Source of the DNA: JBGVMW01 sp045125095
Lineage (GTDB): Bacteria > Bacillota > Clostridia > Lachnospirales > Lachnospiraceae
NCBI GenBank assembly: GCA_045125095.1
Contig: JBGVMW010000074.1
Location: 1 to 20,837 of the forward strand
Direction: 5' to 3'
Length of the DNA stretch: 20,837 nucleotides
Shown: positions 15,263-20,837 of the stretch, piece after piece
How positions within the stretch are numbered: the first letter of the stretch is position 1
How the letters are laid out: each line of letters starts with the position of its first letter
Program-made: the position numbers and the translations under genes
Notes under the pieces: model-generated
Database searches by the model: none
What the model saw: the letters and a program-made list of their open reading frames with translations, nothing else
What the model was told of the DNA's origin: nothing

Positions 15263-18200
15263 TTAACCGCGGCTCTTAACTGTTGCAATATCAATTAATG
15301 TTAAATGCTGTGCACTTGCAGTCTCTAAACTGGTGATCAATGCCTCAGCTGTATCTAAGCTGGTTAATACGTTTACACCTGTTTCAATTGCGTTACGACG
15401 AATCAAGAAACCATCACGACTCTTTTCGCTTCCGTTGGTTGGTGTATCGATAACCAAATCAATCTTATGTCCTAAAATCAAATCCATAAGGTTCGGTGAT
15501 TCCTGCTCAATCTTGTTGACGCGGGAAGCCTCCACTCCATTTTCATTTAATACACGAGCAGTGCTTCTGGTTGCAAAAATCTTGTAGCCTAATGCCTTAA
15601 ATCTTCTTGCAATATCTACGACTTCTAACTTGTCCGCATCTTTTACAGTGATAATCATCTGCTTATGTTTTGGAAGGTTATAACCCGCTCCTAAGAATGC
15701 TTTATATAACGCTTCTTCAAAGGTACTTGCAATGCCTAATACTTCACCAGTAGACTTCATTTCCGGTCCAAGGCTGATATCTGCACCACGCAACTTCTCA
15801 AAGGAGAATACCGGCATCTTGATTGCAATATAATCTGCTGCTTTCTGAAGTCCCGGTTCATAACCTAAATCTTTAATCTTGTTACCAATGATTACTTTTG
15901 TTGCCAGTTTTACAATCGGAATACCCGTTACCTTACTGATATATGGTACGGTACGACTGGAACGAGGATTTACCTCGATTACATATACTTCTTCTCCGCA
16001 TACGATAAACTGGATGTTGATAAGACCTACTACATGAAGTGCATTTGCTAACTTCTTTGTATAGTCTACAATTACTTTCTGTGTCTTTTGGGTAATGCTC
16101 TGTGCCGGATACACAGAAATACTGTCGCCAGAGTGAACGCCGGCTCTCTCGATATGCTCCATGATACCTGGAATCAAGATATCTTCTCCGTCGCATACCG
16201 CATCTACTTCGATTTCCTTACCCATTAAGTATTTATCTACCAGGATTGGATGCTCCTGGGCAATACGGTTGATAATTCCAATGTATTCGTCTACATCATC
16301 ATCAGAAACGGCAATCTGCATACCCTGACCGCCTAATACATAAGAAGGACGAACCAATACCGGATAACCTAATTCATGAGCCGCTTCTTTTGCTTCCTCA
16401 GCAGTAAATACGGTTCTCCCCTGAGGTCTTGGAATGCAACATTTCTCTAAGATTTCATCGAAAATCTCTCTATCTTCTGCCGCATCAACGTTTTCAGCTG
16501 ATGTTCCCAAAATCGGAACACCCATCTTCATCAACGCTTCTGTCAACTTAATCGCTGTCTGTCCACCAAACTGTACTACTGCACCGTCCGGTTTCTCAAT
16601 ATCTACAATGCTTGCTACATCTTCCTCTGTTAAAGGCTCGAAGTATAATTTATCTGCAATATCAAAGTCTGTACTTACGGTCTCCGGGTTATTATTTACA
16701 ATAATAGTCTCCCAACCTTCCTCACGGAATGCCCATGTGGAATGTACGGAACAGTAGTCAAACTCGATACCCTGTCCAATACGGATTGGACCGGAACCTA
16801 ATACTAATACTTTCTTTTTGCCAGAAGTCTCTTCTACTTCATTCTGACTTCCGAAACAAGAGTAGTAATATGGTGTAACTGCTTCAAACTCGGCAGCACA
16901 GGTATCTACCATCTTGTAACCTGCAACAATACCGTATTCTTTACGCAAGCTGCAAACATCTTCCGTTGTTCTTCCTGTCAATTTTGCAATTACAGTATCC
17001 GGGAATTCAATACGTTTTGCTTCGCTTAACAAGCTTTCTGTAAGAGGGCCTTTCTTCAATGCCTTCTCCATCTCAACGATAATTGCTAATTTATCAATAA
17101 ACCATGGGTCAATCTTTGTAATATTGTTGATTACTTCGTAAGAAACACCACGTCTCAATGCTTCTGCGATAACAAAGATACGTCTGTCATCTACACGATG
17201 TAATGCCTTCTCTAACTCTTCGTCATCTAAGTTGCTGAAATCATAAGACAGTAAGCTGTCTACATGCTGTTCTAAGGAACGAAGTGCTTTCATAAGTGCA
17301 CCTTCAAAGTTGGTGCAGATACTCATAACTTCACCAGTTGCCTTCATCTGTGTAGTCAGTGTTCTCTTTGCACTGATAAACTTATCAAACGGAAGTCTTG
17401 GAATCTTAACTACGCAGTAGTCTAACATAGGCTCAAAGCTTGCATATGTCTTACCTGTAACGGAGTTTTTGATTTCATCTAATGTGTAGCCTAATGCAAT
17501 TTTGGCAGAAACTTTAGCAATTGGGTAACCGGTTGCCTTAGACGCCAATGCAGATGAACGACTTACACGAGGGTTTACTTCGATTACACAGTATTCAAAA
17601 GAATCCGGCTTTAACGCGTACTGTACGTTACATCCACCAGTGATATTTAACTCACTGATGATATTCAGTGCGGAAGAACGAAGCATCTGGTATTCTTTGT
17701 CACCTAATGTCTGAGAAGGTGCTACTACGATACTGTCACCTGTATGAACACCTACAGGATCTAAGTTCTCCATATTACATACAGTAATGCAGTTACCGTT
17801 GCTATCGCGCATTACCTCGTATTCCACTTCCTTCCAGCCTGCAATACATCTCTCCACAAGAACCTGTCCTACACGGCTTAAACGAAGGCCATTCTCTAAG
17901 ATACTTACTAATTCCTCTTCATTGTGAGCGATACCACCGCCACTTCCTCCTAAGGTGTAAGCCGGACGAAGTACAACCGGATATCCGATGGTATTGGTAA
18001 ATGCAATACCTTCTTCCACCGTATGAACAATCTCTGAAGCTGCACATGGCTCACCGATTTTTTCCATGGTTGCCTTGAACATTTCACGATCTTCTGCTTT
18101 TTTGATTGTCTCTGGTGTGGTACCAATTAATTTTACATTATTCTCTTTTAAGAAACCACTCTCATCTAACTCCATCGCCAGATTCAAGGCAGCCTGTCCA

Positions 18201-18472
18201 CCCAATGTCGGAAGTACGCTGTCCGGTTTCTCTTTTATGATTAACTGTTCTACTACTTTTGTAGTTAATGGCTCAATATATACTTTGTCTGCAATATCCT
18301 TATCCGTCATAATGGTAGCAGGGTTGGAGTTCACCAATATTACTTCGATACCTTCCTCTTTTAAGGAACGGCATGCCTGTGTACCGGCATAGTCAAATTC
18401 TGCTGCCTGTCCAATCACGATTGGACCGGAACCAATTACTAAAACTTTTTTAATATCAGGATTCTTAGGCAT
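15263..18472 (-). CDS. carB: Carbamoyl phosphate synthase large subunit
   Basis: With 1069 residues this is a full-length synthetase subunit. It makes carbamoyl phosphate from bicarbonate, two ATP and ammonia received from CarA, supplying arginine and pyrimidine synthesis. Two homologous halves are visible. Each begins with a Rossmann-like motif (VLVIGSGPIVIGQ near 10-22 and VLVLGSGPIRIGQ near 560), followed by an ATP-grasp domain with the metal-binding EVNPR signature (near residue 300 and again near 840). The first half phosphorylates bicarbonate and the second phosphorylates carbamate. The C-terminal 130 residues form the MGS-like allosteric domain that in relatives binds UMP, IMP or ornithine. 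The ATG overlaps the carA stop in TAATG, with GGAGG 10 bases upstream. Nothing is missing relative to the family. Confidence 0.97.
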   Translation of the reverse strand: MPKNPDIKKVLVIGSGPIVIGQAAEFDYAGTQACRSLKEEGIEVILVNSNPATIMTDKDIADKVYIEPLTTKVVEQLIIKEKPDSVLPTLGGQAALNLAMELDESGFLKENNVKLIGTTPETIKKAEDREMFKATMEKIGEPCAASEIVHTVEEGIAFTNTIGYPVVLRPAYTLGGSGGGIAHNEEELVSILENGLRLSRVGQVLVERCIAGWKEVEYEVMRDSNGNCITVCNMENLDPVGVHTGDSIVVAPSQTLGDKEYQMLRSSALNIISELNITGGCNVQYALKPDSFEYCVIEVNPRVSRSSALASKATGYPIAKVSAKIALGYTLDEIKNSVTGKTYASFEPMLDYCVVKIPRLPFDKFISAKRTLTTQMKATGEVMSICTNFEGALMKALRSLEQHVDSLLSYDFSNLDDEELEKALHRVDDRRIFVIAEALRRGVSYEVINNITKIDPWFIDKLAIIVEMEKALKKGPLTESLLSEAKRIEFPDTVIAKLTGRTTEDVCSLRKEYGIVAGYKMVDTCAAEFEAVTPYYYSCFGSQNEVEETSGKKKVLVLGSGPIRIGQGIEFDYCSVHSTWAFREEGWETIIVNNNPETVSTDFDIADKLYFEPLTEEDVASIVDIEKPDGAVVQFGGQTAIKLTEALMKMGVPILGTSAENVDAAEDREIFDEILEKCCIPRPQGRTVFTAEEAKEAAHELGYPVLVRPSYVLGGQGMQIAVSDDDVDEYIGIINRIAQEHPILVDKYLMGKEIEVDAVCDGEDILIPGIMEHIERAGVHSGDSISVYPAQSITQKTQKVIVDYTKKLANALHVVGLINIQFIVCGEEVYVIEVNPRSSRTVPYISKVTGIPIVKLATKVIIGNKIKDLGYEPGLQKAADYIAIKMPVFSFEKLRGADISLGPEMKSTGEVLGIASTFEEALYKAFLGAGYNLPKHKQMIITVKDADKLEVVDIARRFKALGYKIFATRSTARVLNENGVEASRVNKIEQESPNLMDLILGHKIDLVIDTPTNGSEKSRDGFLIRRNAIETGVNVLTSLDTAEALITSLETASAQHLTLIDIATVKSRG

Positions 18473-19545
18473 TATTTTGTTACCTCCATCATTTTAATAA
18501 AGCGGTCAAACAGGTACGCGGAATCCTGTGGTCCAGGACACGCTTCCGGATGGAACTGTACAGTAAATATATTCTTGCCGATGTATTTCAATCCCTCTAC
18601 GGTTCCATCATTTACATTTACAAAGCTTACCTCTGCTACTCCTTCCGGCATCTTGTCTACGTCTACTACATAGCCATGATTCTGGGAAGAAATATATACA
18701 CGATTGGTCTCTAAATCCTTAACCGGATGGTTACCACCACGATGTCCATACTTCATTTTATGAGTATCACCACCGGTTGCGAGTGCCATTAACTGATGCC
18801 CTAAGCAGATAGCAAAAATCGGAACTTCTGAATCGTATAATTTCTTAATTTCATCAATGATAGTTCCACAATCTTTTGGATCTCCAGGCCCATTTGATAA
18901 CATGATTCCATCCGGATTGGTTGCTAAGATTTCCTCTGCCGGAGTTCTTGCAGGATAAATGGTTACTTCGCATCCTCTTTCATTTAAGGACTTTGCAATG
19001 TTGTTTTTCGCACCAAAATCAAGCAATGCTACTTTCTTACCAGTTCCTGGCAAAACAGTTTTTTCGCTGCATGTTACCTTATCAACCACATTTCCTGTTG
19101 CATACTGTTTCATTTTTGCAATTGCTTCTTCTACATTATAATTCTCGTTTGTTGTAATCATACCATTCATGGTACCCTTCTCACGAAGAATCTTTGTCAA
19201 TGCTCTTGTATCAATATTTGCAATTCCTGGGATATCATGTTCTTTAAGAAAATGCTGAATGGTATCTTCACTACGGAAGTTACTTGGCATTCTGGAAAGT
19301 TCACGAACAATATATGCATCCGGCCATGGCTTTAACGATTCCATATCTTCATGGCAGATGCCGTAATTACCGATAAGCGGATAGGTCATTACAACGGCCT
19401 GTCCTGCATAAGAAGGATCTGTTAATACTTCTAAATAACCTGTCATTGAGGTATTGAAAACCACTTCACTCACTACTTCTTTTTCTGCACCAATACTGGT
19501 ACCTGTAAAGACGGTTCCATCCTCAAGTATCAAAAAAGCTTTCAT
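18472..19545 (-). CDS. carA: Carbamoyl phosphate synthase small subunit (glutaminase)
   Basis: The 357-residue subunit hydrolyses glutamine and passes ammonia to CarB. The N-terminal CPSase domain (about 1-150) begins MKAFLILEDGTVFTG. The class I glutamine amidotransferase domain (about 170-355) has its nucleophile Cys247 in AICLGHQL and the His332/Glu334 dyad in FHPEACPGP. The start is placed at 19545: the longer in-frame start at 19557 would use the ribosome binding site GGAGG as its own second and third codons, whereas GGAGG sits six bases before the ATG at 19545. The gene is coupled to carB by a one-base stop/start overlap. About 170 nt of leader with a terminator-like hairpin precede it, which suggests attenuation. 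No PyrR-binding loop is recognised. Confidence 0.96.
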   Translation of the reverse strand: MKAFLILEDGTVFTGTSIGAEKEVVSEVVFNTSMTGYLEVLTDPSYAGQAVVMTYPLIGNYGICHEDMESLKPWPDAYIVRELSRMPSNFRSEDTIQHFLKEHDIPGIANIDTRALTKILREKGTMNGMITTNENYNVEEAIAKMKQYATGNVVDKVTCSEKTVLPGTGKKVALLDFGAKNNIAKSLNERGCEVTIYPARTPAEEILATNPDGIMLSNGPGDPKDCGTIIDEIKKLYDSEVPIFAICLGHQLMALATGGDTHKMKYGHRGGNHPVKDLETNRVYISSQNHGYVVDVDKMPEGVAEVSFVNVNDGTVEGLKYIGKNIFTVQFHPEACPGPQDSAYLFDRFIKMMEVTK

Positions 19546-19667
19546 TTTTTCCTCCATTCCACCTGCAACGGTATAGTTCTTTTTTAATTTTTGGATTTTT
19601 TAGACAATAGTACCTATAAAACACATATTTTTTTGTGCATTCCGACACTATTTTCCTATATTTGCTC

Positions 19668-19700
19668 AAAAAAAAAGACACTACTTATAGTTGGAGCGTC
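19668..19700 (-). terminator. Terminator-like hairpin in the carAB leader, candidate attenuator
   Basis: On the minus strand GACGCT pairs with AGTGTC (one wobble), with a small inner AC/GT step and bulge, followed directly by nine T residues. It lies between the promoter at 19721-19749 and carA, so transcription of the operon must pass it. A second AGTGTC copy at 19644-19649 could compete for the same GACGCT and prevent termination. Alternatively it ends transcripts from the HD-domain gene upstream. Confidence 0.6.
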
Positions 19701-19720
19701 CTCCTTCTTAAATTGTAAAA

Positions 19721-19749
19721 ATTTTATCATAGATAAAAATTTTTTTCAA
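19721..19749 (-). promoter_or_regulatory. Predicted sigma-A promoter of carAB
   Basis: TTGAAA (19744-19749) and TAAAAT (19721-19726) have a 17-bp spacer, in very AT-rich sequence. The predicted start near 19714 lies only about 14 nt before the leader hairpin and about 170 nt before carA. Confidence 0.65.
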
Positions 19750-19893
19750 CTACTTTTTTCGGCTGATTTATACCATTTTTTTGTGTAAATTGTATAATCT
19801 CTTGCAAAAACAACAGCAATCGATTCAAGAGTGTATCTGAAAAGTACTTTCTGCAACCGTTTCTCCCCAGTTAGCAGAACATTTGCTCTGATC

Positions 19894-20424
19894 TTAGCCA
19901 AATACTTTCTCACAAAGCAACACAAATTCCTGATATTCCGGATAAGCAGATAAGTCTGTCAAAGCCTCTGCTACTCCTTTGTAATACCAGCCCTGCTTTT
20001 TTTTATCTTTCATTTTGAAATATTCCCAGACAGCATCTCCATTCTTTACATATTCGCGATTCAGGGAACGGATGTTGCTGAGTTTGTCACCTAGGATTAA
20101 TATCTTTTCTTCTAACGTTTTCTCCCGGATGTGATCAATGGTGTGCTGTTTGCGCTCCATCCAGGTTTTTGACTTATCTTCACTTTCTGACTGAACGAAA
20201 TCTGCTACTCGTTTTCCAAATTCCGCTTCTATCTGTTCATAAGTTACCGGCGTATCTTCTATGGTATCATGGAGTAAGGCTGCCGCTAACAGTTCCGTGT
20301 CTGTTGTCATATTGGATACAATGACACAGGTTTCCATGGGATGTACAATGTATGGTTTTCCTGAAACTTTTCGCAAATGTCCCCTATGTGCTTCTGATGC
20401 AAATTTTATCGCTTTTTCTAACAT
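19894..20424 (-). CDS. HD-domain protein related to the RelA/SpoT hydrolase domain
   Basis: This 176-residue cytosolic protein consists almost entirely of one HD domain. The metal-binding set is complete: His28 in YIVHP, His52-Asp53 in LLHDTIEDT, and Asp113 in ILGDKLSNIRSL. AHRGHLRKVSGKPYIVHP near the N-terminus matches the start of the RelA/SpoT hydrolase domain, and no synthetase, TGS or ACT domain follows. It may be a small alarmone hydrolase removing the 3' pyrophosphate of (p)ppGpp, or a related nucleotide phosphohydrolase; sequence alone does not decide. The C-terminal 50 residues are Lys- and Tyr-rich and unlike SpoT. The ATG has AGAGGGG with a 5-nt spacer. The gene has its own promoter and is separate from carAB. 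No clear terminator directly follows; the hairpin at 19668-19700 is the first candidate. Confidence 0.82.
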   Translation of the reverse strand: MLEKAIKFASEAHRGHLRKVSGKPYIVHPMETCVIVSNMTTDTELLAAALLHDTIEDTPVTYEQIEAEFGKRVADFVQSESEDKSKTWMERKQHTIDHIREKTLEEKILILGDKLSNIRSLNREYVKNGDAVWEYFKMKDKKKQGWYYKGVAEALTDLSAYPEYQEFVLLCEKVFG

Positions 20425-20534
20425 AAATACCCCTCTTTGTCTTTCTCGTTTGTTGTGTTTTTATGGTTGATTTTCTGTGCTGTCTGTATGATAATGGTAG
20501 CAATGTTGCGGATTTCACATCCACTAAAAGCGGC

Positions 20535-20554
20535 TCCTAATTATCTGCTTAGGA
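20535..20554. promoter_or_regulatory. Inverted repeat at the HD-gene transcription start, candidate operator
   Basis: TCCTAA (20535-20540) and TTAGGA (20549-20554) are exact inverted arms with an 8-bp spacer. They cover the edge of the -10 element and the predicted start of the HD-domain gene, a position where a bound repressor would block transcription. The role is an inference. Confidence 0.35.
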
Positions 20555-20582
20555 ATATACTATACCGGAGCATGTTTGGCAA
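20554..20582 (-). promoter_or_regulatory. Predicted sigma-A promoter of the HD-domain gene
   Basis: TTGCCA (20577-20582) and TATATT (20554-20559) are separated by 17 bp and read toward the HD-domain gene. The leader would be about 120 nt. Confidence 0.5.
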
Positions 20583-20645
20583 CTCACTACATTATTGACA
20601 TTTTATGGTTTCTTAATGCCAATATAATAACATACAAACGGCTCC

Positions 20646-20696
20646 TTTCGCAATTATAAGTTAGTAGGCGTTTCGCAATTATCTATTATAAGTTAG
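20646..20696 (+). repeat. Degenerate tandem repeat upstream of the edge gene
   Basis: TTTCGCAATTATAAGTTAG (20646-20664) recurs at 20671-20696 with CTATTAT inserted between TTTCGCAATTAT and AAGTTAG. The pair is flanked by GGCTCC (20640-20645) and GGAGC (20700-20704), which are inverted. A related GGCTCCTAATTAT lies at 20532-20544. It may be an operator or the trace of a small insertion. A TTGACA and a TATAAT exist upstream, but 22 bp apart, too far for a normal promoter. Confidence 0.55.
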
Positions 20697-20734
20697 AATG
20701 GAGCACCACAATTTCACCTTAGAAAGGCTTTATT

Positions 20735-20837
20735 ATGGAAGAAAATTTATCATTTACTGCGGAGCAGGTGCGATTTCAGCATGCCTGTGATGTTATTTTT
20801 CACAAACAGGTGCAGCGGGACAGTATTGGTACGCTGA
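20735..20837 (+). CDS. N-terminal fragment of a plus-strand protein, leaves the window
   Basis: An ATG with AAAGG seven bases upstream opens a frame of 34 codons that is still open at the window edge. The product starts MEENLSFTAEQVRFQ and reaches QRDSIGTL. From memory this resembles a family of uncharacterised Firmicutes proteins whose N-terminus continues SIGTLGEKTLHAVLK and which are predicted to be nuclease-like, but too little is visible to assign it. It is transcribed away from the HD-domain gene, and the tandem repeat at 20646-20696 lies between its start and any promoter. Confidence 0.5.
   Translation, partial: MEENLSFTAEQVRFQHACDVIFHKQVQRDSIGTL

Noticed and set aside
19546..19720. 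PyrR-binding attenuator for carAB
   Set aside because: No sequence resembling the conserved PyrR binding loop was found, although a terminator-like hairpin exists.
20595..20630. Sigma-A promoter TTGACA/TATAAT for the edge gene
   Set aside because: Both hexamers are good but 22 bp apart, outside the functional range.
1..20837. CRISPR array, tRNA or rRNA genes, complete insertion sequence
   Set aside because: No regularly spaced repeats, cloverleaf or TPsiC-type signatures, rRNA motifs or full transposase genes were seen on reading both strands.

Overview
The window looks like chromosome of a low-GC Gram-positive anaerobe of the class Clostridia, most likely a Lachnospiraceae-type gut commensal. 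The basis is strong AGGAGG-like ribosome binding sites, sigma-A type promoters, an A-type RNase P RNA, an ECF-type thiamine S component (ThiT), a pyrophosphate-type phosphofructokinase and a bacterial NADPH-type glutamate synthase. The genus cannot be fixed from the sequence alone. Nearly every gene is on the minus strand, so the description below follows transcription from right to left.

Right edge (about 20.84-19.55 kb): the start of a plus-strand gene runs off the window behind a degenerate tandem repeat. A small HD-domain protein related to the RelA/SpoT hydrolase domain is divergent from it. Next comes carA-carB (carbamoyl phosphate synthase, feeding arginine and pyrimidine synthesis), with a terminator-like hairpin between a good promoter and carA. 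A perfect 10-bp stem-loop without a U-tract separates carB from a PPi-dependent phosphofructokinase gene.

Middle (13.8-8.2 kb): an AT-rich two-gene unit (a secreted acidic protein and an overlapping lipoprotein gene) has its own near-perfect sigma-A promoter and terminator. It looks like accessory cargo, possibly a decayed polymorphic toxin plus immunity or partner protein. Then come argS, a thiamine pyrophosphokinase gene starting one base after the argS stop, and a six-helix methyl-accepting chemotaxis protein with a flagellar-sigma-like -10 element. Behind the chemoreceptor gene lies an unannotated minus-strand unit: two direct repeats with a 21-bp period, a promoter, about 150 nt of transcript that could encode a 21-residue cationic peptide, and a terminator. 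It could be a small regulatory RNA or peptide gene.

Left part (8.1-0 kb): thiT (plus strand) faces the chemoreceptor across a bidirectional terminator. It complements the pyrophosphokinase: ThiT imports thiamine and the kinase makes thiamine diphosphate. rnpB follows on the minus strand, then a gltB-gltD operon for glutamate synthase with a promoter, a hairpin-bearing leader and a terminator. Past that terminator the last 220 bases hold an inverted repeat, a possible 37-codon ORF and a GC-rich stretch that may be the 5' end of a group II intron leaving the window.

Most of the window is housekeeping metabolism. The parts worth attention are the intergenic unit at 8174-8390, the secreted/lipoprotein pair at 12601-13741, the car leader, and both edges.
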